A stretch of DNA of 36,413 nt. It comes from Candidatus Jorgensenbacteria bacterium (GTDB lineage: Bacteria > Patescibacteriota > Minisyncoccia > UBA6257 > GWB1-50-10). The notes below the pieces were generated by a model. That model ran no database searches. It had not been told where the DNA came from and was given only the letters and a program-made list of their open reading frames with translations. The stretch covers positions 1 to 36,413 of the forward strand of contig JACRFG010000078.1 of NCBI GenBank assembly GCA_016234345.1, read 5' to 3'. Both the position numbers and the translations under genes were made by a program. Shown one piece after another: positions 15,862-23,948 of this stretch; the stretch's first letter is position 1, and each line of letters starts with the position of its first letter.

Positions 15862-17280
15862 ATGTTCCGAGACCTCATCGCTCATTTTGTTGATCTTGTA
15901 ATAGAGTTTTTCAGGAAAGAAGAGGTTTGGTGGATTCTTATTTTTGTCGCTTTAGCCGGTCTTATTGCCTTACCTCCCGCTTTAGGTGATATCACACTTA
16001 GACAAGTGTGGCTTTTTATTTTGAAGCTTTTGGTCGAAACCTGGTGGTTATGGTTTTTCTTTATAATATTTTTTATCGCTCGGTCGAGCTGGCTCCATTG
16101 GCGGCAGGAGCTTTTTAAAAAATCTACTCCGTTTATCTTGCTTGAGATCAAAATTCCCCGTGAAATTGCTAAGAGTCCCCAAGCTATGGAACAAGTTCTT
16201 CAGACGCTTTATTCTCTTCGTAATAGCGCTGGCGATCTTGAAGAAAAATATTGGGACGGTGAGGTTACTCGATGGTTTTCTTTGGAGATGGTCAGTTTCG
16301 GTGGAGAAATACGTTTTTATATAAGAACGTACTTTAAGTATCGTAATCTTCTCGAGGCGGCTTTCTTTTCATACTATCCTGATGTTGAAATTGTTGAAGT
16401 TGAAGATTACGTTGAACAGTTGCCTCATAATGTTGTAGAAATGCAAGAACGCGGTTTGGAACTTTGGGGCAGTGAAATGGTTCTCGCTCGCGAGCCTCTC
16501 TATCCAATTAAATCTTATTCTGAATTTGAAAATATAGCGGAGGAAAAACAATTTGATCCTATTTCGACCTTTATTGAAGTTTTGGGCAAAATTAAGCGTG
16601 AGGAATTTTTTGGCATTCATATACTTATCTCCGCTCTAGAGCCAAATTGGGGTGATAAGTATAGGGGTTCTTTAGATAGCCTTCAGACTCCACAAACAAC
16701 TGAGATCTCGAGCGGCGATGAAGATGAAGGAACGAGACAAGTTACTATTGCGAGGACTCCCGGGCAAATTGATGTTTTAGAAGCCGTCGAACGAAATCTT
16801 TCCAAGGTTGCCTTTAATACACTCGTTCGTTTTGTTTACTTGTCTCCTCGTGAGTCATTTTTCGATAGTTACGCGCGAAGAGGAATATTGAGTGCTTTCA
16901 ATCAATATGGGTCGTTGAGCTTGAATACTTTTGTGCGTAACGAGGCAATGAGTACCCGTGTCCGTATTTGGTATTGGCCGCACATTGCTCCTAAGACCCG
17001 TAATGTATTCCGACAGGCACGGCTTCTTTGGAGTTTCCGCGAGCGTGCTATCCCGCCTGAGGAATGGATGGGTAGGTGGCTTAATGCCTATCTTTTCAAC
17101 TGGAATTTAAAATCAAGATGGTTCCCTCTAAATGTTGAGTGTTTAGCTACTATTTTCCATCCGCCCACTGCGGTTGTGCTTACGGCGCCGCACATTAAAC
17201 GTGTGGAAAGCCGCAAAGCTGGACCGCCGGCAGGTCTCGCTATTTTCGGCGAGGAGGAGGATATAGAAAAATTCCAATAA
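15862..17280 (+). CDS. Unknown membrane protein of the VirD4-like operon, 472 aa
   Basis: I do not recognise the family by name. Two strong membrane helices lie near the N-terminus (WWILIFVALAGLIALPPALG and WLFILKLLVETWWLWFFFII), followed by a large soluble region of about 390 residues with mixed alpha/beta character, including KSTPFILLEIKIPREI and EVERNLSKVAF-like segments. The soluble part contains many aromatic and charged residues and no obvious catalytic motif. It is the first gene of a three-gene operon with gaps of four and six bases, which implies that it works with the downstream ATPase, possibly as its membrane partner. That role is inferred from position only. Confidence 0.85.
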   Translation: MFRDLIAHFVDLVIEFFRKEEVWWILIFVALAGLIALPPALGDITLRQVWLFILKLLVETWWLWFFFIIFFIARSSWLHWRQELFKKSTPFILLEIKIPREIAKSPQAMEQVLQTLYSLRNSAGDLEEKYWDGEVTRWFSLEMVSFGGEIRFYIRTYFKYRNLLEAAFFSYYPDVEIVEVEDYVEQLPHNVVEMQERGLELWGSEMVLAREPLYPIKSYSEFENIAEEKQFDPISTFIEVLGKIKREEFFGIHILISALEPNWGDKYRGSLDSLQTPQTTEISSGDEDEGTRQVTIARTPGQIDVLEAVERNLSKVAFNTLVRFVYLSPRESFFDSYARRGILSAFNQYGSLSLNTFVRNEAMSTRVRIWYWPHIAPKTRNVFRQARLLWSFRERAIPPEEWMGRWLNAYLFNWNLKSRWFPLNVECLATIFHPPTAVVLTAPHIKRVESRKAGPPAGLAIFGEEEDIEKFQ

Positions 17281-17284
17281 ATCC

Positions 17285-17806
17285 ATGGATTGGGTGTCTT
17301 TTTTACAAAAATTCTTTTCTGCCCCGCAACTTAAGGCTTCATTCTTCGCCGCTAAGCTTATTTTTATTTTTTTAGATATCGTACTTGTTATTCTTTTTAT
17401 TTATGTTGCGCGTAAAGTAGCCGAGTTTCGGCCTAAACTAGAAGTCAAAATTAAAACAGGCAAACGGCAAGGGGTTGTACAGAAAAATCCGGTACTGATA
17501 AGGCAGTGGCAGGCAATTCTTAATAAATCTATAGCCGCGCCGCCGCAATCGCATATTCTTGGCATTATCGATGCAGATAAGTTTGTTGATGAGGTTTTGA
17601 AAAAAATGGGTATTAAAGGTGAACATATGGCTGATCGTTTGGAACGGATGAACACGTGGGATTTGAAATCTATTGATAAATTGTGGCAGGCCCATCGTGT
17701 CAGGAATGAATTAGTTCATCAACCCGACTTTGATATTTCTTCGGTCGATGTTAAAGAGGTTATGGAGATTTACGAATCTTTTTTAAAGGAAATTGGAGTT
17801 CTATAA
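17285..17806 (+). CDS. Single-pass membrane protein with HEPN-like RN-x3-H motif, 173 aa
   Basis: One membrane helix at residues 20-42 (FFAAKLIFIFLDIVLVILFI) is followed by a basic linker and a helical C-terminal domain. That domain ends with WQAHRVRNELVHQPDF: Arg140-Asn141 and His145 form the R-x4-H pattern typical of HEPN domains, many of which are RNases, though inactive members are common. The helices before it (ADKFVDEVLKKMGI and MADRLERM) fit a HEPN-like four-helix bundle. The gene sits between a membrane protein and a VirD4-like ATPase with nearly no spacing. Assignment to HEPN is tentative, since RN-x3-H also occurs in unrelated helical proteins. Confidence 0.8.
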   Translation: MDWVSFLQKFFSAPQLKASFFAAKLIFIFLDIVLVILFIYVARKVAEFRPKLEVKIKTGKRQGVVQKNPVLIRQWQAILNKSIAAPPQSHILGIIDADKFVDEVLKKMGIKGEHMADRLERMNTWDLKSIDKLWQAHRVRNELVHQPDFDISSVDVKEVMEIYESFLKEIGVL

Positions 17807-17812
17807 ACTATC

Positions 17813-19279
17813 ATGTCTCGTGGTTCTAAAATAAGACTAATCAAATATGCGCCGCCGCCGCCGGAACTTCCTATGTACGGTAAAATTAGTCCGGCCGACG
17901 CTTCATTTATCGGACGAACTAATTATGTCGCCGCATTGGAGGAGAAGAAGTATATTTTTGGTATCAAACGAGTTGATCGTCGCCGTCATGCTTATATCGT
18001 AGGTAAAAGCGGCGTTGGCAAATCGAAACTTTTGGAACTTATGATTAGACAGGACATCGCTTACGGTTATGGTTTTTGTCTTATTGATCCGCACGGTGAT
18101 GTGATTAATACCATACTGGATTTTGTGCCTGAATCGAGAGTCGATGATGTTGTAATTATTGATCCGGCCGATGCGGGTTATCCGGTATCGTTTAATCCGT
18201 TAGCTAACGTTGATCCACAATTTAAACATCAACTGACCCAAGGCTTGATCGAAGTTATGGAGAAACAGTTCGGCGCGAACTGGACGCCGCGGTTGGAACA
18301 CGTATTCCGCTTTACTTGTTTGGCTTTGTTGGATTATCCACATGCCACCATGCGGGGAATGATTTCCATGCTTACTGACCGTAATTACCGTCAGAAAGTC
18401 GTTGAGTATATTGAGGATGACATGGTGAAGCGTTTTTGGGCCATTGAATTCGCTGATTGGTCGGAGAAATTTGATACAGACGCTATTATCCCCCTTGTAA
18501 ACAAGCTTGGACAGTTTTTATCCGACCCGATGCTCCGGAATATCTTCGGTCAGAAAGAAAACAAGATTAATCTGGAAGAATTCATGAACCAACAGAAGAT
18601 CGTGCTTATAAACCTTTCTAAGGGCAGACTTGGTGAGGAAAACGCCAGTTTCTTCGGTTCCATGTTTATTACCAAGATAAAACAGGCCGGTATGGCCCGA
18701 GCCTCACTTTCCGAAAAAGAGCGCAATGATTTCTATCTTTATGTTGATGAGTTTCATAATCTTGTAACCGAAACCTTTGAAAATCTGCTTTCGGAGGCCA
18801 GAAAGTATGGTCTCTGTCTTATGGTGGCCCATCAGTATATGGGACAGCTTTTGCCGCGCGTTCAGGCATCGGTTTTGGGTAATATCGGCACTATTATTAT
18901 TTTTAGGGTTGGCGGTGAAGACGCGGTTAAATTAAAACCGGAGATGGCTCCAATTTTTGAAGTGAAAGATATGATTAACCTCGGAATGCAGGAATTCTAC
19001 ATTAAACTAACGATTGACGGAGAAACATACGATCCATTTTCAGCAGAGACTCTTAAGGTTTTGCCGCCCACACACACTTCATTAAGAGAGCGGATTATCG
19101 GAGAATCGCACCGGAAATATACTATTCCGGTTGATGCGGCCAAAAAGCTAATTACCGAAGAGGAAGCGACAATATTTAGAAGTGCTCAAGAGAAAGCCAT
19201 GATCACCGGAAAGAATTCCGCGGATAATAAGGGAGGAAAGGCCGCGGAAGAAGACAAAAACATCGAGCCACTCATATAA
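17813..19279 (+). CDS. VirD4/TraD-like ATPase (HerA-FtsK superfamily)
   Basis: A 488-aa P-loop ATPase related to conjugative coupling proteins. Walker A is GKSGVGKS (64-71), followed by FCLIDPHGD, and Walker B is FYLYVDEFHN (about residue 315), then the AHQYMGQL sensor-like segment. No N-terminal membrane helices are present, unlike classical VirD4, so the upstream membrane proteins may anchor it. No relaxase or other mating-pair gene is in view, so plain conjugation is not supported. DNA uptake or export through another envelope machine is possible. The C-terminal 40 residues are low-complexity and charged. The gene is followed by a 119-base gap that leads into the cysteine-rich array without an intrinsic terminator. 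Confidence 0.92.
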   Translation: MSRGSKIRLIKYAPPPPELPMYGKISPADASFIGRTNYVAALEEKKYIFGIKRVDRRRHAYIVGKSGVGKSKLLELMIRQDIAYGYGFCLIDPHGDVINTILDFVPESRVDDVVIIDPADAGYPVSFNPLANVDPQFKHQLTQGLIEVMEKQFGANWTPRLEHVFRFTCLALLDYPHATMRGMISMLTDRNYRQKVVEYIEDDMVKRFWAIEFADWSEKFDTDAIIPLVNKLGQFLSDPMLRNIFGQKENKINLEEFMNQQKIVLINLSKGRLGEENASFFGSMFITKIKQAGMARASLSEKERNDFYLYVDEFHNLVTETFENLLSEARKYGLCLMVAHQYMGQLLPRVQASVLGNIGTIIIFRVGGEDAVKLKPEMAPIFEVKDMINLGMQEFYIKLTIDGETYDPFSAETLKVLPPTHTSLRERIIGESHRKYTIPVDAAKKLITEEEATIFRSAQEKAMITGKNSADNKGGKAAEEDKNIEPLI

Positions 19280-19294
19280 CATCTTTCAATTTCA

Positions 19295-19360
19295 ATGGTG
19301 TTTGATCGAAAGCAATGTCAAAATTGTCCCGATTTTGTCTCCGAGCTTGTCGAGGAGTAA
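19295..19360 (+). pseudogene. 21-codon open frame with the array's CQNC start motif: remnant or leader peptide
   Basis: The frame ATG (19295) to TAA (19358-19360) encodes MVFDRKQCQNCPDFVSELVE plus one Glu. Residues KQCQNC match the start of the downstream paralogues, and twelve bases, tgtcaaaattgt, are identical to P4 and P9. After CQNC the similarity fades and a stop follows. It is therefore either the decayed 5' end of a tenth paralogue, or a short translated leader ahead of the array. Chance cannot be excluded because the match is short. Confidence 0.4.
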
Positions 19361-19367
19361 CAAAATC
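19331..19367 (+). repeat. Long imperfect hairpin ahead of the array
   Basis: The arms gattttgt and acaaaatc pair perfectly and inside them CTCCGA pairs with TCGAGGAG with a small bulge. It overlaps the end of the 21-codon frame. No T-run follows, so it is not a standard terminator. Confidence 0.6.
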
Positions 19368-19371
19368 AAGG

Positions 19372-19390
19372 ATCCCGCCATCGGCGGGAT
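19372..19390 (+). repeat. Perfect GC-rich hairpin eight bases before P1
   Basis: ATCCCGCC and GGCGGGAT form an eight-base-pair stem with a three-base loop. It is followed by A residues and not T, so it is not a terminator on the plus strand. Being just upstream of the P1 ATG it could affect ribosome access or mRNA stability, or be a dispersed palindromic repeat. Confidence 0.6.
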
Positions 19391-19398
19391 AAAAATCT

Positions 19399-21162
19399 AT
19401 GAATCAACGAGAATCAAGAAAATGTCAAAACTGTCGACAAGAATTTTGGATTGAACCGGAAGACTTCACTTTTTACGAACGTATCAATGTTCCGCCGCCG
19501 ACCTGGTGTCCAGAGTGTCGGATGATACGACGGATGTCTTTTCGAAATGAGAGAACGCTTTACAGGCGAGAATGCAATTTATGTAAGAAAAATATTATCG
19601 CGATGTACGACTCAACTGCCCCATTCTCTGTTTTCTGTTATGAATGTTGGTGGTCTGATAAATGGGGTGCCGAGACATTTGAGCAAGATTATGATTGGAA
19701 TCGGCCGTTTCTTGAACAATTTAGAGAACTTCTTTTAAAAGTCCCTAAGATTGCATTAGTTCATTATCCGCCCAATACAGATGTTAACTACGCTAATTTT
19801 GTTGCTAAAGATCGCAATGTGTATCTTGCGTATTCCGTTGTTGAATGCGAAAACGTGTTCTATTCATATAGTGTTGATAAAAGCAAGGAAAGCTTTGACT
19901 GTCTATATTTGAAAGGTTCCGAATTTTGTTTCGAAAATACTGACAGCGAAAATAACTATAATTGTTCATATCTGTTTCGCTCCCGCGACTGTATTAATTC
20001 GTCATTTTTATTTGATTGCGCTAATTGTCAGAATTGCTTTATGTCTTCAAATCTTCGGAATAAGCAATTCGTATTTCGTGGACAGCAACTTAATAAGAAT
20101 TCTTATGAAGCCAAGCTACAAGAAGTTATTGCCGGAAGCTATGAAAGTTATGAAGAATATAGGACTGAGTTCAAAAATTTAATGCGGAGCTCTCTTCACA
20201 AGTTTGCAAATCTGGTTAAAACAACCAACTGCACCGGTGATAATATTGCTAATTCAAAGAACGTTCGTGGATCATTCGGTGTTTATAACGCTGAAAATGT
20301 AAAATATTCAATTCGAGCCCTTCGTGAGGTTAAAGATACGTATGATCTTTATGGCGGATTAGGAGAATTGCTTTATGAAGGAACAGTAACTGGGTGGGGT
20401 AGTTTTAAACTTTCTGTTTTTACATATGCAAGTGCCTCACACGACGCTTCATATATTGATTGGTGCCAGAATTGTTCATATCTATTAGGTTGCGCAGGAT
20501 TGCGTAATAAGCAGTACTGCATTTTGAACAAACAGTACTCCAAAGAGGAGTATGAAGCGCTCGTTCCCAAGGTTATCGAGCATATGAATGCGATGCCGTA
20601 TGTAGATATGCAGGGACGAGTTTATCGATACGGCGAGTTTTTTCCTCCGGACCTTTCGCCATTTGCCTATAATGAGACTATTGCGCAGGAGTATTTTTCT
20701 TTGACTAAAGATCAGGCATTTGTCCGAGGATGTCGGTGGCGAGATCCTGACGGTCGGGACTACCATATTACTAAAACATTTTATGAACTTCCCGATCACG
20801 TTAAAGATGCTGCTGACTCTATTGTGAATGAAGTGATTGGTTGTGCTCATGAAGGGAAGTGTAATGAGCAATGTACTACCGCATTTAAGATTATTCCTCA
20901 AGAATTGGCATTTTATAGAAAAATGAATCTTCCACTTCCACGTCTTTGTCCCAACTGTCGTCACTATGAACGTCTCGCACAGCGTAATCCTTTGAAACTC
21001 TGGCATCGAACATGCATGTGTGACTACAAGGTCCGTGAGAATGGCGGAACGCACCAACATCACCCAACAGGTCCATGTCCGAACGAATTTGAAACAAGTT
21101 ACGTTCCCGACCGACTAGAGGTCGTCTACTGTGAACCGTGCTATAACGCAGAAGTAGTTTAG
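19399..21162 (+). CDS. Cys-rich double zinc-module protein, paralogue P1
   Basis: First member of the array, 587 aa with about 31 cysteines, function unknown. The N-terminal module carries CQNC, CPEC, CNLC and FCYEC; the family resembles the short 'probable zinc-ribbon' proteins with the pattern CxxC, FY, P, CPxCR. Repeat block A ends unusually: CQNCFMSSNLRNKQFVF replaces the usual CFGCVNLRNK-x-YCIFN, and the NKQYSKE stretch is lost. Repeat block B is regular (LLGCAGLRNKQYCILNKQYS). The linker YRYGEFFPPDLSPFAYNETI leads to a long-type C-terminal module (GCAHEGKCNEQCTTAF, LCPNCRHYERL, a His-rich loop THQHHPTGPCPNEF, YCEPCYNAEVV). No signal peptide or membrane segment is present. The ATG has no ribosome binding site and follows a GC-rich hairpin by eight bases. 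Next gene begins three bases after the stop. Confidence 0.95.
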   Translation: MNQRESRKCQNCRQEFWIEPEDFTFYERINVPPPTWCPECRMIRRMSFRNERTLYRRECNLCKKNIIAMYDSTAPFSVFCYECWWSDKWGAETFEQDYDWNRPFLEQFRELLLKVPKIALVHYPPNTDVNYANFVAKDRNVYLAYSVVECENVFYSYSVDKSKESFDCLYLKGSEFCFENTDSENNYNCSYLFRSRDCINSSFLFDCANCQNCFMSSNLRNKQFVFRGQQLNKNSYEAKLQEVIAGSYESYEEYRTEFKNLMRSSLHKFANLVKTTNCTGDNIANSKNVRGSFGVYNAENVKYSIRALREVKDTYDLYGGLGELLYEGTVTGWGSFKLSVFTYASASHDASYIDWCQNCSYLLGCAGLRNKQYCILNKQYSKEEYEALVPKVIEHMNAMPYVDMQGRVYRYGEFFPPDLSPFAYNETIAQEYFSLTKDQAFVRGCRWRDPDGRDYHITKTFYELPDHVKDAADSIVNEVIGCAHEGKCNEQCTTAFKIIPQELAFYRKMNLPLPRLCPNCRHYERLAQRNPLKLWHRTCMCDYKVRENGGTHQHHPTGPCPNEFETSYVPDRLEVVYCEPCYNAEVV

Positions 21163-21165
21163 AAT

Positions 21166-21777
21166 ATGACCAAACAAATTATTCTTAAAGAAACAAAAAA
21201 GCCTTTCTATTTTTCAGAAAGCGATTTACCAATGTTTATTCATGGTATAGATAAGGCCGGAGCATCTTTGTTTTCAGTTGCGGTTGCTACGCAATTCTTT
21301 CTAAACGGTAAAAAGATTATTTTTTTCACGGCTTATCCGATGGCAAAAGAAGAGTTTTTGAGTCAGATAGCTGGTTCTGATAAAGAAAATAAAGTTTTCT
21401 ATTTGGAGCATTCAAAAAATATTACAGAAGCTTCTAATTTCAGCGCGATCATAGTCAAAAGTGGCGATTGGGAACTTTGTTTGACGGTTTTGAGAACTCT
21501 AAATGACGTAGGAGAGAGAATCATTTTTGTTAAAAATATAGAATCAATTCTCAAAAGAGAACTCTTTTCGGCTGTTAAGATGCATCATAAATTGATCTTT
21601 TCTGGCGATGTTGATAAAATTGGTTTTGCTGAAGAAATAATCGCATTTAATTTCAATACCAAAATTTTATTTTCTAAACCAAAAATAAATATTGGCATTG
21701 ATATTCCCATTTTGGATAAATATGTAGGTTTTGTCGTCGGACGTGAAAACGCGCTGGTTAAGTTAGATGATTTTTAA
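21166..21777 (+). CDS. RecA/KaiC-like P-loop fold protein with broken Walker A, 203 aa
   Basis: The start and strand order (MFIHGIDKAGAS, then NGKKIIFFTAYPMAKEEF) resemble a RecA-like ATPase core. In the P-loop position it reads G27-I-D-K-A-G-A-S34, so the invariant Lys before Ser/Thr is Ala; ATP hydrolysis is unlikely. Later segments look like alternating strands and helices (FSAIIVKSGDWE, ERIIFVKNIESIL, HKLIFSGDVDK). There are no conserved acidic Walker B residues that I can point to. It sits between P1 and P2 with gaps of three and two bases, so it is made with them. It has only one cysteine (about residue 105), unlike its neighbours. The fold assignment is tentative. Confidence 0.8.
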   Translation: MTKQIILKETKKPFYFSESDLPMFIHGIDKAGASLFSVAVATQFFLNGKKIIFFTAYPMAKEEFLSQIAGSDKENKVFYLEHSKNITEASNFSAIIVKSGDWELCLTVLRTLNDVGERIIFVKNIESILKRELFSAVKMHHKLIFSGDVDKIGFAEEIIAFNFNTKILFSKPKINIGIDIPILDKYVGFVVGRENALVKLDDF

Positions 21778-21779
21778 AT

Positions 21780-23558
21780 ATGAACTCAGAAATCAAACAA
21801 TGCCAAAATTGTAAACAAAACTTCGTCGTCGAACCGGATGATTTTAATTTTTATGAAAAGATAAAAGTGCCAGCGCCCACGTGGTGCCCGGAATGCCGTA
21901 TGATTCGCCGACTCGTTTGGCGGAACGAAAGAGCGCTCTACAAGCGGAAATGTGATTTGTGTGGTGAGATGAAGATATTGATGTATGCATCTGAAAAACC
22001 CTATAAAGTATATTGTTACGAATGTTGGTGGTCGGATAAGTGGAGTGCTTTGGATTACGGTCGAGATTACGATTTCAACCGGCCGTTTTTTGAGCAATTT
22101 GCCGAGTTATTAAAGACCGTACCTCGACCGGGCGTGATTAAGCAGGGGAATCATGTTGAGAGTGAATACACAAATCGGGTGACCAATATGAGGCATTGTT
22201 ATTTGGTTTATGGAACAGCGATTGCTGAATATTGTAGATATGGCGTGTGGTTAAACAGTTCAAAAGAATGCATGGATGGTTACAATGTTCAAAAATCAGA
22301 ACGTTGCTACGAATGTATTGATTGTTTCCAATGCTACGGTCTTGCTTTTTCAGAGGAATGCAATAATTCTGTGGATTCGTGGTTTCTTTTAAACTGCAAT
22401 AATTGCCAGAATTGTTTTGGTTGCGTGAATCTTCGTAATAAGTCCTATTGTATTTTCAATAAGCAGTATACAAAAGAAGAGTATCAAAAGATTATTGCGG
22501 GCTATCAGCTTGGAAGCGCGATATTCGTTGAGGGTATGCGTTCCCGATTCAATGATTTTAAAAAGAGATTTATCGTGCCGGCGATTGTAACTCATCATAG
22601 TATAAATATGAGCGGTAATTGGATTGAGAATTCAAAAAATATTTTTAGATCATTTACAATCGCAAACGTTGAAGAGGGTCGATATAGTTACGCTGTTTTT
22701 GATGCGAAAGATATTATGGATTACACATTTTGGGGTGCTACCGCTGAGCTTGTGTTTGAGGCCGTGAATTGCGGTATTCAGGCGTCGGATCTTCAGTTTG
22801 TGAATGAGTGTTGGAATCAAGCAATTGGTATGCGATATTCCATGAATTGTCATAGTTCACATAATCTTTTCGGCTGTATCGGAGTTAAAAATTCGGAATA
22901 TTGCATTTTGAATAAGCAATATCCAAAAGCAGAATATGAACAAATAATAGAAAAAATACGTGGCCAGATGGATAAAACTCTTTATGTAGATAAAAAAGGA
23001 AGAAAATATGTATACGGTGATTTTTTCCCTCTCGAGCTATCTCCCTTTGCATATAACGAGACTCTGGCGCAAGAATATTTCCCTATTCATAGAGAGACCG
23101 CGTTAAAAATGGATTATCCTTGGAAAGAGCTAGACGACAGAAATTATCAGATAACGTTGGATGCAGCAGCTCTTCCGGATAATATAAACGAGGTTCATGA
23201 TTCGGTTGTGAACGAAATAGTGAGCTGTGACCATGCTGGAAAGTGTAATCAACAATGCACGACCGCCTTCCGAATTACAGAAGAAGATTTACGCATGTAT
23301 CGCGCGGCAAAACTTCCTCTTCCGCGTTTATGCCCTAATTGCCGGCACTATGAGCGTTTAGCAAAAAGGAATCCTCTTAAGCTGTGGCATCGTATTTGTC
23401 AGTGTGGGGGAAGCATATCAGAGAACGGTTCGTATAAAAATTTATCTGAGCATTTTCATACTAATAGCCACTGTCCTAACGAATTTGAAACTTCCTACGC
23501 TCCCGACCGGCCAGAAATAATCTATTGCGAGCAATGTTATAACGCTGAGGTAGTATAA
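21780..23558 (+). CDS. Cys-rich double zinc-module protein, paralogue P2
   Basis: A regular member, 592 aa with about 36 cysteines (roughly 6 percent). N-terminal module: CQNC, CPEC, CDLC, YCYEC. Repeat A is especially rich in cysteine pairs (RCYECIDCFQCYG, then NCNNCQNCFGCVNLRNK) and closes with YCIFNKQYTKEEY; repeat B closes with LFGCIGVKNSEYCILNKQY. The C-terminal module is the long type, with CDHAGKCNQQCTTAF, LCPNCRHYERL, ICQCGG, a loop with HFHTNSHCPNEF, and YCEQCYNAEVV. It starts two bases behind the broken-P-loop gene. The stop is TAA and a 37-base gap precedes cutA. Function is unknown; the cysteine spacing suggests several bound metal ions. Confidence 0.95.
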   Translation: MNSEIKQCQNCKQNFVVEPDDFNFYEKIKVPAPTWCPECRMIRRLVWRNERALYKRKCDLCGEMKILMYASEKPYKVYCYECWWSDKWSALDYGRDYDFNRPFFEQFAELLKTVPRPGVIKQGNHVESEYTNRVTNMRHCYLVYGTAIAEYCRYGVWLNSSKECMDGYNVQKSERCYECIDCFQCYGLAFSEECNNSVDSWFLLNCNNCQNCFGCVNLRNKSYCIFNKQYTKEEYQKIIAGYQLGSAIFVEGMRSRFNDFKKRFIVPAIVTHHSINMSGNWIENSKNIFRSFTIANVEEGRYSYAVFDAKDIMDYTFWGATAELVFEAVNCGIQASDLQFVNECWNQAIGMRYSMNCHSSHNLFGCIGVKNSEYCILNKQYPKAEYEQIIEKIRGQMDKTLYVDKKGRKYVYGDFFPLELSPFAYNETLAQEYFPIHRETALKMDYPWKELDDRNYQITLDAAALPDNINEVHDSVVNEIVSCDHAGKCNQQCTTAFRITEEDLRMYRAAKLPLPRLCPNCRHYERLAKRNPLKLWHRICQCGGSISENGSYKNLSEHFHTNSHCPNEFETSYAPDRPEIIYCEQCYNAEVV

Positions 23559-23595
23559 TATAGACAGCAAAGGTCGAAAGTTTAATAGCAAATAC

Positions 23596-23901
23596 ATGAT
23601 TTTTATATACACAACTTCTCCGAATCTTGAAGAAGCCAAAAAATTAGCTGAGGTTATTATCGATAAAAAGCTTGCGAGCGCCGTCAATTTATGGCCGACC
23701 CAGTCAATTTATATGTGGAAGGGAGAAAAACGAGAGGGGGAGGGGGCTGTTCTTTTTATACGGACGCTTGAGTCAAAGCTTCAGGAGATTGAAGATTTGA
23801 TTGGTACTCATAACATGCACGGCATTCCCTGCGTGGCTGCAGTCGATGTACGGCGTATCAACCGTCACTATAAAGAGCATCTTGTAGAGTGCGTGGGTTA
23901 G
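23596..23901 (+). CDS. cutA: CutA-like divalent-cation tolerance protein
   Basis: A 101-aa protein matching the CutA1 family, small trimeric proteins that bind divalent metals such as copper in vitro; the true cell role is debated. It shows the start IYTTSPNLEEAKKLAEVII, the AVN-x2-P-x2-SIYMWKGE segment, LFIRTLESKL and the HNMHGIPCVAAVDV strand. The usual Cys of the AACVN motif is missing (ASAVN). Length is typical. It lies between P2 and P3 inside the cysteine-rich array, on the same strand, with gaps of 37 and 47 bases. A metal link between CutA and its neighbours is attractive but rests on position only. Confidence 0.9.
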   Translation: MIFIYTTSPNLEEAKKLAEVIIDKKLASAVNLWPTQSIYMWKGEKREGEGAVLFIRTLESKLQEIEDLIGTHNMHGIPCVAAVDVRRINRHYKEHLVECVG

Positions 23902-23948
23902 TTTTCTAATCCGCCTTATATTAAGGGCAGTGTTTTTATTTTTAAATT

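Noticed and set aside
17813..19279. Integrated conjugative element
   Set aside because: A VirD4-like ATPase is present, but no relaxase, integrase, attachment repeats or mating-pair genes are in the window.
19372..19390. Hairpin before P1 as a terminator of the VirD4-like operon
   Set aside because: It is followed by A residues and no T-run on the plus strand. On the minus strand there is no gene to end.
20485..21063. Long minus-strand open frame inside P1, and similar ones in other paralogues
   Set aside because: They are antisense to strongly conserved coding sequence, have no ribosome binding site, and their translations show no family pattern.
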